Source: Arthrobacter sp. (GTDB lineage: Bacteria; Actinomycetota; Actinomycetes; Actinomycetales; Micrococcaceae). From it: DNA of 64,000 nt. The first letter of the stretch is position 1, and every line of letters starts with the position of its first letter. Made by a program: the position numbers and the translations under genes. The DNA lies in contig JAITLQ010000013.1 in assembly GCA_031277795.1 (NCBI GenBank), forward strand, positions 62,001-126,000. Reading direction: 5' to 3'. This document shows, piece after piece, positions 43,269 through 50,839 of this stretch. The notes beneath the pieces were generated by a model, which worked only from the letters and a program-made list of their open reading frames with translations, made no database searches and was not told where the DNA came from.

Positions 43269-43320
43269 TTGCTGTTCCATATTCGAACTTGCTGTTCTTC
43301 TATGGAACTCAGAGAACAGC
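43269..43320. promoter_or_regulatory. Tandem IclR-type operator upstream of mobA
   Basis: Two adjacent 20-bp units (TTGCTGTTCCATATTCGAAC, 43269-43288; TTGCTGTTCTTCTATGGAAC, 43289-43308), each with GTTC-N7-GAAC, followed by an inverted GAACAGC (43314-43320). The 20-bp period is two helical turns. Location 29-80 bp upstream of mobA suits IclR control. The rest of 43241-43596 holds one GAC-box copy (43363-43383) and no gene. Confidence 0.7.
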
Positions 43321-43596
43321 ATAGCCCCTTGTGGGGCGGGTCACCAAGGGGCGTGTTCCGCTGCACGACGGCGGGTGGGCGCCGGGGCGCCCGCCGCACC
43401 GCGGGAACGAGGCCGGACCGGGCGTCTCCGCCGGCCTGGCCCGAGCGAAACCGGGCGGCCCCGCGAGGCCGCCGCCCCGCGCGCCCGTCCTCCCCTGACT
43501 GCGCACTGGCTCAAGCGTGCACGGGCCGCCTCCCGGCAGGCTGGGAGCCCGGGCGCGCGTCACCTACGCGCCCGGCTCACCCCAGGAAAGGCCCCC

Positions 43597-44736
43597 ATGT
43601 CTGTGCAGCTGCAGTCCGTGCTCATCGTCGGCGGGGGCTTGTCCGGCCTCGCCGCCGCGATCGCCCTCGCGCAAGAGGGCCGGCGCATCACGCTCGTGGA
43701 ACGCGAGCCGGAGTGGCGCATGGACGGGGCCGGCATCAGCATCGGCGGCGCCTCGCTGCGCGCCCTGCACGCCCTCGGCGTCCTGGAGGGCTTCCTCGAA
43801 CGCGGCTACGCGGCCGACGGCACCGACATGCGCGGCCCGGACGGCTCGCCGCTGGCCAGGTTCCCCACGCCCCGCCTCGTGAACGAGGACACCCCGGGCA
43901 ACGGCGCCATCATGCGCCCCTTCCTCGGAGAGGTGCTGGCCAAGGCGGCCCTCGCGGCCGGGACCGACGTCCGCTTCGCGACCACCCCCACCGAACTCCG
44001 CGAGGACACCGAGCACACGCTGGTCACCCTGAGCGGCCCGGACGGCGAGCGCACCGAGGCCTTCGGCCTCGTCGTCGCGGCGGACGGCGTCTTCTCGCAG
44101 ACGCGCCGCACCCTCTTCCCCGAGGCGCCCGAACCGCGCTTCTCCGGCCAGGGCGCCTGGCGCGCCGTCCTCCCGCGCCCCGCCGCCATCGGCAACACGA
44201 CCATCTGGGTGGGCGGGCCCTCCAAGATCGGCGTGAACCCCATCGACGCCGAGCGCCTCTACCTCTTCGTCAACGAGGCCTCCGACGAGCGCGAGCGCAT
44301 CCCCGAGGAACAGCTCATCCCCCGCCTCGACGCCCTGCTCGCGCCGCTGCCCGACCCGCTGGTGCAGGAGCTGCGCGCCTCGATCGGCCCGGACGCGCTG
44401 GTGCTACACCGCCCCATGGACCAGCTCCTCGTGCCGCTGCCCTGGCACCGCGGCCGCGTGCAGCTCATCGGCGACGCCGTCCACGCCACCACGCCGCACC
44501 TCGCCGCCGGGGCCGGCCTCGGGCTCGAGGACGCGCTCGTCCTGGCCGAGGAGCTCGAGGCCCACGCGATGCTCGACGACGCTTTGGGCGCCTTTGAGGC
44601 GCGGCGCTGGGAACGCGCGCGCATGGTCGTGGAGAACTCGGCCCGCTTGGGCGAGCTGGAGGCCGCACCCGAGGGAGCCCCGGCCTTCGGGGCCCTCCAG
44701 GCCGAGTCGATGCGCCTCCTGGCCCAGCCGATCTGA
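43597..44736 (+). CDS. Class A FAD monooxygenase
   Basis: 379 residues, CCAGGAAAGG upstream of the ATG. LIVGGGLSGLAAAIALAQEG, VVAADGVFSQTRR and GDAVHATTPHLAAGAGLGLEDA show a salicylate-hydroxylase-like single-domain flavoprotein. Substrate unknown. Divergent from mobA, so it might share its regulatory region, although 356 bp separate the starts. Confidence 0.88.
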   Translation: MSVQLQSVLIVGGGLSGLAAAIALAQEGRRITLVEREPEWRMDGAGISIGGASLRALHALGVLEGFLERGYAADGTDMRGPDGSPLARFPTPRLVNEDTPGNGAIMRPFLGEVLAKAALAAGTDVRFATTPTELREDTEHTLVTLSGPDGERTEAFGLVVAADGVFSQTRRTLFPEAPEPRFSGQGAWRAVLPRPAAIGNTTIWVGGPSKIGVNPIDAERLYLFVNEASDERERIPEEQLIPRLDALLAPLPDPLVQELRASIGPDALVLHRPMDQLLVPLPWHRGRVQLIGDAVHATTPHLAAGAGLGLEDALVLAEELEAHAMLDDALGAFEARRWERARMVVENSARLGELEAAPEGAPAFGALQAESMRLLAQPI

Positions 44737-44860
44737 GGACCGTCCTCGACTGCGGGACCCGCCGTCGCCGGCGAACAGCCCGGCACCCCGGAGCAGGGTC
44801 GGCACCACAGCGCCCGGGCGCACCGGTCGGCGCGGCGGCTCCCCACGCGGGCGCGCCCGC

Positions 44861-45910
44861 TCAGGCCCGCCGGTCCCCCGCCGCGGCAAGCGCCGCGTGG
44901 GCGTCCTCCATCGTCAGCGCCGCGTTGACGCCGGCCCCGGCCAAGGCACCGGCCGCCGCGGCCGCCCCCAGCTGGGCGGCCGGGTCGGTCACGTTGCCCG
45001 CCGCCCAGACGCCGGGCACCTGGGTGGTGCCGGCGAAGCCGACCTCCACGGCGGTCCCCATACCCGAGGGGTGCTCGGCCCCCACGAGGCCCAGGCCCTC
45101 GAGTCCGCCCAGCCGCGCCTCCATGCGGGTCTGGACCACCACGGCGTCCGCCGGCACCCAGCCCCCGCCCTCGAGCCGGAGCCCGGCCAGGGCGTCGTCG
45201 TGCGTTTCCACGGCCGCCACGGGCCCCTCGACGAGCTCGACCCCTGCCGCCTCGAGCAGTGCCGCGTCGCCCGCGGCGAGATCGACGCCGTGGGTCACGA
45301 GCACGGCCGATGACCCCAAGCGCGCGAAGAGCAGGGCCTGGTGGGTGGCGTTCGGGTGGCTCGCGAGGATCGCGATGCGCCGATCCCGCACCTCCCAGCC
45401 GTGGCAGTACGGGCAGTGCAGGGCGTCGCGCCCCCAGCGCTCGGCGAGGCCGGGGATCTCAGGGAGCCGATCGACCAGGCCGGAGGCGAGCACCACGGCC
45501 CGCGCGAGCACCTCGGTGCCGTCGGCCAGCGTCAGCGTGAAGCGGCGCTGGGCACCCTCGCCCTCCGCGGCCGCCCGGAGCACTCTCCCCTCCACGACCG
45601 CACCGCCGTAGGAGCGCACCTCGGCGCGCCCCTTGGCCAGGAGCTCGGCCGGCGGGAGGCCGTCGTGGCCCAGCAGGCCGTGAAGATGCGATGCGGGGGC
45701 GTTGCGCGGCTCGCCGGCGTCGAGGACCAGCACCGAGCGGGCCTGCCTGGCCAGCTGCAGCGCGGCGTTGAGGCCGGCCGCCCCGCCGCCGATCACGACG
45801 ACGTCGCTCACGTTCTGCGCGAACGGAGCGGACGGTGCGGACGGGGCGCTGGCTGGGGCGCCGGCCCGGGCGCTAGCCGCGGCGGCGTTGGTCTCGATGG
45901 GCTGGTTCAT
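44861..45910 (-). CDS. Thioredoxin reductase-like NAD(P)/FAD oxidoreductase
   Basis: 349 residues. An Ala/Ser/Pro-rich N-terminal extension (~33 residues), FAD motif VVIGGGAAGLNAALQLAR, redox-type CPYCHGWEVRD and a C-terminal GVWAAGNVTDPAAQ. Single-subunit, TrxB-like proteins with this CPYC form reduce disulfides in small molecules or partner proteins. Divergent from an XRE-cupin regulator across 70 bp, a pairing seen often in actinobacteria, suggesting local control. Confidence 0.88.
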   Translation of the reverse strand: MNQPIETNAAAASARAGAPASAPSAPSAPFAQNVSDVVVIGGGAAGLNAALQLARQARSVLVLDAGEPRNAPASHLHGLLGHDGLPPAELLAKGRAEVRSYGGAVVEGRVLRAAAEGEGAQRRFTLTLADGTEVLARAVVLASGLVDRLPEIPGLAERWGRDALHCPYCHGWEVRDRRIAILASHPNATHQALLFARLGSSAVLVTHGVDLAAGDAALLEAAGVELVEGPVAAVETHDDALAGLRLEGGGWVPADAVVVQTRMEARLGGLEGLGLVGAEHPSGMGTAVEVGFAGTTQVPGVWAAGNVTDPAAQLGAAAAAGALAGAGVNAALTMEDAHAALAAAGDRRA

Positions 45911-45980
45911 GGGGACTCCTTCTTCGCTGGGCTTCACACCCTCGCGCCGCGCCGCCGGATCGGCAACTAATCTTGCCGTT

Positions 45981-46553
45981 ATGGCAACGAGTGATCCCTT
46001 GGCCCCACTGGAGCTGCTCGGCGAACGCCTGCGGACGCTGCGCACCCGCCGAGGCAGCAGCCTCGCCGAGATGCAGGCGCGCACCGGCATCTCCGTCAGC
46101 ACGCTCTCGCGCTTGGAATCGGGGCAGCGCAAGCCCTCGCTCGAGCTCGTCCTACCCCTGGCGGCCGCCTACGGGGTGAGCCTCGACGAGCTCCTGACCC
46201 TGCCCACGGCCGCCGACCCGCGCATCACACCGCGTCTCCGGGAACGCAACGGGCAGCTGGTCCAGGCGCTCAGCCGCACCGCCTCCGCCGTGCAGGTTCA
46301 GCGCACCCGCATCCCCGGTTCCGCCACGCCGCCGGAGCGCACGCCCGTGTCCCACCCCGGCTTCGATTGGATCTACGTCCTCTCGGGGACCCTCGTGCTC
46401 CTGCTCGGCGGGACCGAGTGGAGGCTGGGCCCCGGGCAGGCGGCGGAGTTCGACACGGCCACGCCGCACTGGTTCGGGCCGGCGGACCATCGCCCGGTGG
46501 ACTACCTCAGCCTGTTCACCCACGCCGGGGAGCGAGCGCACGACCATCGCTAG
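45981..46553 (+). CDS. XRE-cupin transcriptional regulator
   Basis: 190 residues. N-terminal XRE helix-turn-helix (LAEMQARTGISVSTLSRLES, about 28-47) and a C-terminal cupin (HPGFDWIYVLSGTLVLLLG, EFDTATPHWFGPA). TAATCT lies seven bases before the ATG with no ribosome-binding site, so a leaderless message is likely. Probable regulator of the divergent TrxB-like gene. Confidence 0.9.
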   Translation: MATSDPLAPLELLGERLRTLRTRRGSSLAEMQARTGISVSTLSRLESGQRKPSLELVLPLAAAYGVSLDELLTLPTAADPRITPRLRERNGQLVQALSRTASAVQVQRTRIPGSATPPERTPVSHPGFDWIYVLSGTLVLLLGGTEWRLGPGQAAEFDTATPHWFGPADHRPVDYLSLFTHAGERAHDHR

Positions 46554-46628
46554 CGCCGCGCCGCCTCCCCGTCCGGTCCGGTCCGGCGGGCAACCCGGCT
46601 CGCCGCCGATCCCGGCCCGGCGGCCCGC

Positions 46629-47891
46629 TCAGGCCCTCGCGACGAGGGCGGCGAGCTCCGTGCCCGGGCGGGTCAGGCGCTCCACCGTCTCCAGGACCAG
46701 CTCGCGCATGGCCCGCGAGGCCGCGTCGAGCGTTCCGCCCTCGCGCACCGAGAGCGCCGCCGTGCGCGTGAGCGCCGGCTGCACGAGCCGCGTGGCGCGC
46801 AGCCCGGGGCGGTCCATGAGGATGGTCGCCGGGACGACGGCCACCCCGATCCCGCGCTCCACGAAGCGCAGGACGGCGTCCATCTCGGCGCCCTCGACCG
46901 CCACGGAGGGCTCCAGGCCCGCGGCGGAGAACGCGGCGTCGGTCGAGGCGCGCAGATCGTAGCTGCGGTTGAAGACCACGAGCGGAAGCCGCGCCAGCTG
47001 GGCCAGGCTCAGCCGTTCCCCTGAAAACAGGGGTTCGCGCCTCGGCGCCTCCGGCTCGGGAACGGACGGCCCGACGCCGCGCCCACCGTCGCGCGCGTCC
47101 GGCGCCCCTGTGCCGAGGAAGAGGGCCGCGCGTCCCAGCCCGGCCGCGTGGGCGGCCGGGCGCACCTGCCGGGCGGTGCGGCCGCCGGCCGCCGGAGCGC
47201 CGTCGTCGCCCGCGGCGCCGTCGAGCTCACCGCCGGGCCCCTCGGCCAAACCTCCGGCGGGGCCACCCGGCGCCGCCTGCGTCTCGTCCCCGCCTGCCGA
47301 GCCGGCCCCCTCACCCGGCCGGGCGCCGTCGTGCGCACCCCCGGGTGCCTCGGCCAGCGGGCCGCCCGAGCGGGCCGAGGCCACGACGAGCTCCTCGGTG
47401 AAGAGGCTCTCGGAGGAGACCGCGGGCCCCACGGGTCCGCGGTCCACGGTGAGGGCCAGGTCGAGGCGGCCCTCGGCCAGCGCCTGCGCCAGCGCGTGGG
47501 AACCGGCTTCCATGACCTCGAGGGCCACCCCTGGATGTGCGGCCCTGAAGGAGGAGAGCACCTCCGCCACCACGGAGACGCACAGGGTGGGCGGCGCGCC
47601 GAGGCGCACGCGGCCGCGGCTGAGCCCGGCGAGCTCGTCCATCTCGGCGCGGGCGGTCTCCGCATCGGCGAGCATGCGGCGCGCGATGGGCAGCAGGACC
47701 TCCCCTGCGTGGGTGAGGGTGGCCCCGTTGCGCCCGCGATCGAAGAGCTCCTGCCCCAGGTCCGCCTCGAGCCCGGCGATCTGCCGGCTCAGCGAGGGCT
47801 GGGCCATGAAGAGTTCCTCGGCGGCCTTGGTGAAGTGCCCCACCCGGGCCACGGCCTCGAAGGCACGCAGATGCTCAAGCTTCATGTTCAT
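46629..47891 (-). CDS. LysR-family regulator with a ~110-residue low-complexity insert
   Basis: 420 residues, about 110 longer than normal. Helix-turn-helix FTKAAEELFMAQPSLSRQIA (about 20-39). The effector domain is interrupted at about 175-287 by a Gly/Ala/Pro/Asp-rich stretch (GGPLAEAPGGAHDGARPG, GGLAEGPGGELDGAAGDDG) and then resumes with LPLVVFNRSYDL and VVPATILM. The insert would loop out between two effector subdomains. Start 47891 or 47885 (ATG-AAC-ATG). Divergent from the flavoprotein gene at 47964. Confidence 0.9.
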   Translation of the reverse strand: MNMKLEHLRAFEAVARVGHFTKAAEELFMAQPSLSRQIAGLEADLGQELFDRGRNGATLTHAGEVLLPIARRMLADAETARAEMDELAGLSRGRVRLGAPPTLCVSVVAEVLSSFRAAHPGVALEVMEAGSHALAQALAEGRLDLALTVDRGPVGPAVSSESLFTEELVVASARSGGPLAEAPGGAHDGARPGEGAGSAGGDETQAAPGGPAGGLAEGPGGELDGAAGDDGAPAAGGRTARQVRPAAHAAGLGRAALFLGTGAPDARDGGRGVGPSVPEPEAPRREPLFSGERLSLAQLARLPLVVFNRSYDLRASTDAAFSAAGLEPSVAVEGAEMDAVLRFVERGIGVAVVPATILMDRPGLRATRLVQPALTRTAALSVREGGTLDAASRAMRELVLETVERLTRPGTELAALVARA

Positions 47892-47963
47892 ACCTTACCG
47901 CTATCGAAGCCACTCGCACTATTCATTGGACGCATTGACAGTAGGCTCCCTACCTTTGAAGCC

Positions 47964-49721
47964 ATGAGCACCACCCAGCGCGCAGAGCGCCAGATCACCA
48001 CCTCCGTCCTCGTCATCGGCACCGGCGGCGCGGGCCTGCGGGCCTCCATCGAGCTCGCCGAGCGCGGCGTGCAGGTCCTGGCGGTGGGCAAGCGCCGCAA
48101 GCACGACGCCCACACGACCCTCGCCGCCGGCGGCATCAACGCCGCCCTCGCCACGATGGACCCGGAGGACTCCTGGCAGCAGCACGCCGCCGACACCCTG
48201 CGCGAGTCCTACTTCCTGGCCGATCCGGAGATCGTCGAAACCGTCACCAAGAACGCCGCGCGCGGCATCGAGGACCTGGAGCGCTGGGGCATGCCCTTCG
48301 CCCGCGAGGAGGACGGCCGCATCAGCCAGCGCTTCTTCGGCGCCCACACCTACCGCCGCACCGCCTATGCGGGGGACTACACGGGCCTCGAGATCCAGCG
48401 CACGCTCCTGCGGCGTGCCCAGGAGCTGGACGTGCCGATCATCGACACGGTCTACATCACGCGCATCCTCGTCTCCGCCGGCGTGGTCTTCGGCGCCTAC
48501 GGCTTCGACGTCGTGGACGGCACGCCCGTGATCATCCACGCGGACGCCGTCATCATCGCCGCGGGCGGGCACAACCGCATCTGGCGCTACACCTCGAGCC
48601 GCCGCGACGAGAACACGGGGGACTCCTTCCGCCTGGCCGCCCTGGCCGGCGGCAAGATCCGCGACGCCGAGCTGGTGCAGTTCCACCCCTCCGGCATCCT
48701 GGAGCCCACCGAGGTGGCCGGCACGCTCGTCTCCGAGGCGGCCCGCGGCGAGGGGGGCATCCTCACCAACGCCCTCGGCGAGCGCTTCATGGACAAGTAC
48801 GACCCGGAGCGCATGGAACTCTCCACGCGCGACCGCGTGGCCCTGGCCAACTACACGGAGATCGCCGAGGGACGCGGCACCGAGAAGGGCGGCGTCTACC
48901 TCGACGTCAGCCACCTGCCGCGCGAGACCATCATGGAGAAGCTCCCGCGCCTCTACCGCACCATGATCGATCTGCAGATGCTGGACATCACCACGACCCC
49001 CATGGAGGTCGCCCCCACCGCGCACTACTCCATGGGCGGCGTGTGGGTGGCGCCCGAGGATCACGGCACGGGCGTCGACGGGCTCTACGCGATCGGCGAG
49101 GCCTCCTCGGGCCTGCACGGCGCCAACCGCCTGGGCGGCAACTCCCTCATCGAGTTGCTCGTCTACGGGCGCCTCACGGGCGAGTCGGCGGCCGAGTACA
49201 CGCGCTCCCTCACCAACATCCACCGCGATCCGGCCGCCGTGGCCGAGGCCCGCGCGGAGATGGAGGCGCTGCTGGCGCCGGAGTCGGCCGACGGCGCCGA
49301 GAGCGCCCGCGTGCTCCAGCGCGCCATCCGCGACCTCATGACGGAGCACGCCGGCGTGGTGCGCACCGAGGAGGGACTGAGCGCCGGGTTGGCCAAGCTC
49401 GCCGAGCTCGAGGCACGGGCCGAGCGCGTCACGGCCCACCCCGACATCGCGGGCTACGACGACCTCGCGCACGCCTTCGACCTCAAGGGTTCGCTCCTCG
49501 CGGCCCGCGCCACGCTCGAGTGCGCACTCGAGCGCCGCGAGACGCGCGGCTGCCACAACCGCGCCGACTTCCCGGAGCAGAGCGAGGCGCTGCGCGGCAA
49601 CTTCCTCTGGTCCCCCACCGAGGGCGTGAGCTTCGAGCCGCTCGCGCCGGCGCCGGAGGCCTGGCGCGAGCTGGCCGAGGCCCACCTCGACGACTCGCCG
49701 GCCGGCAAACTCGTGGAGTAG
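47964..49721 (+). CDS. Fumarate reductase/succinate dehydrogenase-type flavoprotein
   Basis: 585 residues. VIGTGGAGLRASIELAERGV, ELVQFHPSGILEP, SEAARGEGGILTNALGERFM, GANRLGGNSLIELLVYGR and a C-terminal helical domain with ERRETRGCHNRADFPEQ are the SdhA/FrdA hallmarks including the substrate Arg. No iron-sulphur or membrane subunit genes follow, so it is probably a stand-alone enzyme, such as a substrate-specific enoate reductase, dehydrogenase or L-aspartate oxidase-like enzyme. The divergent LysR regulator suggests induction by its substrate. TTGACA at 47935-47940 is a possible -35. Confidence 0.88.
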   Translation: MSTTQRAERQITTSVLVIGTGGAGLRASIELAERGVQVLAVGKRRKHDAHTTLAAGGINAALATMDPEDSWQQHAADTLRESYFLADPEIVETVTKNAARGIEDLERWGMPFAREEDGRISQRFFGAHTYRRTAYAGDYTGLEIQRTLLRRAQELDVPIIDTVYITRILVSAGVVFGAYGFDVVDGTPVIIHADAVIIAAGGHNRIWRYTSSRRDENTGDSFRLAALAGGKIRDAELVQFHPSGILEPTEVAGTLVSEAARGEGGILTNALGERFMDKYDPERMELSTRDRVALANYTEIAEGRGTEKGGVYLDVSHLPRETIMEKLPRLYRTMIDLQMLDITTTPMEVAPTAHYSMGGVWVAPEDHGTGVDGLYAIGEASSGLHGANRLGGNSLIELLVYGRLTGESAAEYTRSLTNIHRDPAAVAEARAEMEALLAPESADGAESARVLQRAIRDLMTEHAGVVRTEEGLSAGLAKLAELEARAERVTAHPDIAGYDDLAHAFDLKGSLLAARATLECALERRETRGCHNRADFPEQSEALRGNFLWSPTEGVSFEPLAPAPEAWRELAEAHLDDSPAGKLVE

Positions 49722-49729
49722 CCCCGAGG

Positions 49730-49831
49730 CTTTGCCCACCTTCCTGTCGCTTTGCCCCGGGCTTTGCTCGGGGCAAAGCGCAACGAGGGTGGGCAAAGCC
49801 GTGAACTCGCGCCCGACGGCGCGTGGTCGCC
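49730..49831. repeat. Family B palindrome copy 5 with GAC-box
   Basis: GCTTTGCCCACC ... CGCTTTGCCCCGG / CGGGGCAAAGCGC ... GGTGGGCAAAG (49730-49798), followed by GCCCGACGGCGCGTGGTCGCC (49811-49831). GTGGTCGCCTTC is then repeated at 49823 and 49841. Begins nine bases after the flavoprotein stop. Confidence 0.85.
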
Positions 49832-49918
49832 TTCAGAAAAGTGGTCGCCTTCGGGGAAAGTGTCACCATTGCCAGCCTCTCGGGAGGGGGCGCTCAGCTC
49901 CCGCCAAGCCTGGCTTTC

Positions 49919-49997
49919 TAGAGTGGTGATCACCTTCAAGGGTGCGAGTGATGACACGAAGCCCCGACCGGACAGCCCCCCTGCCGGTCGGGGCTTC
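49919..49997 (+). ncRNA. TAGAGT-box/hairpin element, copy 3
   Basis: Read rightward: TAGAGT (49919-49924), CACCTTCAAGGGTGCGAGTG ATGAC (49931-49955), then a perfect 14-bp stem GAAGCCCCGACCGG / CCGGTCGGGGCTTC (49958-49997) with a 12-base loop. The opposite direction to copies 1 and 2. No protein gene is supported in the gap 49722-50137. Confidence 0.55.
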
Positions 49998-50137
49998 ACT
50001 CGTTAACGCGCGCCGCAAGCGCGGGCGCAGGCGCCCCCAAGAGGGTGCCTCAGACATGGACGTCCACAGGCGCCCGGAAGCGGATGCTCGAAAGCCGGCG
50101 CCGCAGACACGGGCACCCGAGGGCGCCAGGTAGCGAT

Positions 50138-50737
50138 TCAGTCCCAGCCCACCAGGAGATCGTCCACGAGCGCGTCAACGTCGACGTCCGGCTGGAGGGA
50201 GCGCCGCAGCAGGATGCCGTGGGCGCAGAGCAGGGTCGCGTCGGCGGCCCGCCCGGCCAGATCCGCGGCGTCCAGCCCCTCCCAGCGCCCCACCCCCGCC
50301 TTGCCGCGGGCCCAGGGGAGCATGAAGCGGGCGACCATCTCCTTGGCACCTTGCAGGTTCTCCCCCACCACCTCGAGCAGCTCCGGGTTGGTGGCCGCCT
50401 CGGCAAAGATGCCCACGAGCACCTGCCCAAACTCGTCAGGCAACACCTCGTGCACCATGCGGCGCAGCACCTCCTGCGGCCCAGGAGGCGTCTCCGCATC
50501 CACCGTCGCGGCCAGGAAGGCCTCCCCGCGCACCTCCATCATTTCCCGCGCGGCGAAGCGCATGAGCTGGGCCTTGGAGTCGAAGTGGGAGTAGATGGAT
50601 CCGGCGGAAAGCCCGGCCTCCGCGATGATGTCCGCCATCGACGTCCCGGCGATTCCCTTGCGCGAGAACGCCCTCAACGCCGCCAGGGCAATTCGCCCCC
50701 GGCGCTCGCGGCGGGCCTCGTCGCTGAGCTTCGGCAC
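50138..50737 (-). CDS. TetR-family repressor
   Basis: 199 residues from GTG 50737. Helix-turn-helix TSMADIIAEAGLSAGSIYSH (about 32-51) followed by FDSKAQLMRFAAREMM; the C-terminal half is an all-helical ligand domain. Divergent from an ABC-2-like membrane protein gene with two palindromes between, so it probably represses that gene and itself. Confidence 0.9.
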   Translation of the reverse strand: MPKLSDEARRERRGRIALAALRAFSRKGIAGTSMADIIAEAGLSAGSIYSHFDSKAQLMRFAAREMMEVRGEAFLAATVDAETPPGPQEVLRRMVHEVLPDEFGQVLVGIFAEAATNPELLEVVGENLQGAKEMVARFMLPWARGKAGVGRWEGLDAADLAGRAADATLLCAHGILLRRSLQPDVDVDALVDDLLVGWD

Positions 50738-50775
50738 GTCATACTCCCCATCTGTGTTGTTGACACGGTTCCAAA

Positions 50776-50828
50776 CAGAATACTCATTCTGCTACGCTTT
50801 CCACCAAACAAAACGAACGTTCCGTTTG
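50776..50828. promoter_or_regulatory. Two palindromes in the tetR / ABC-2 promoter region
   Basis: CAGAATACTCATTCTG (50776-50791, six-base arms) and CAAAACGAACGTTCCGTTTG (50809-50828). Between them TTCCAA-18-TACGCT (50769-50798) is a possible rightward promoter. The second palindrome covers the likely transcription start and ends 11 bp before the ATG. Confidence 0.65.
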
Positions 50829-50839
50829 GAGACAACACC

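Noticed and set aside
47148-47963. Possible extension of the flavoprotein upstream on the plus strand
   Set aside because: It is the antisense of the LysR gene; the flavin motif starts just after ATG 47964.
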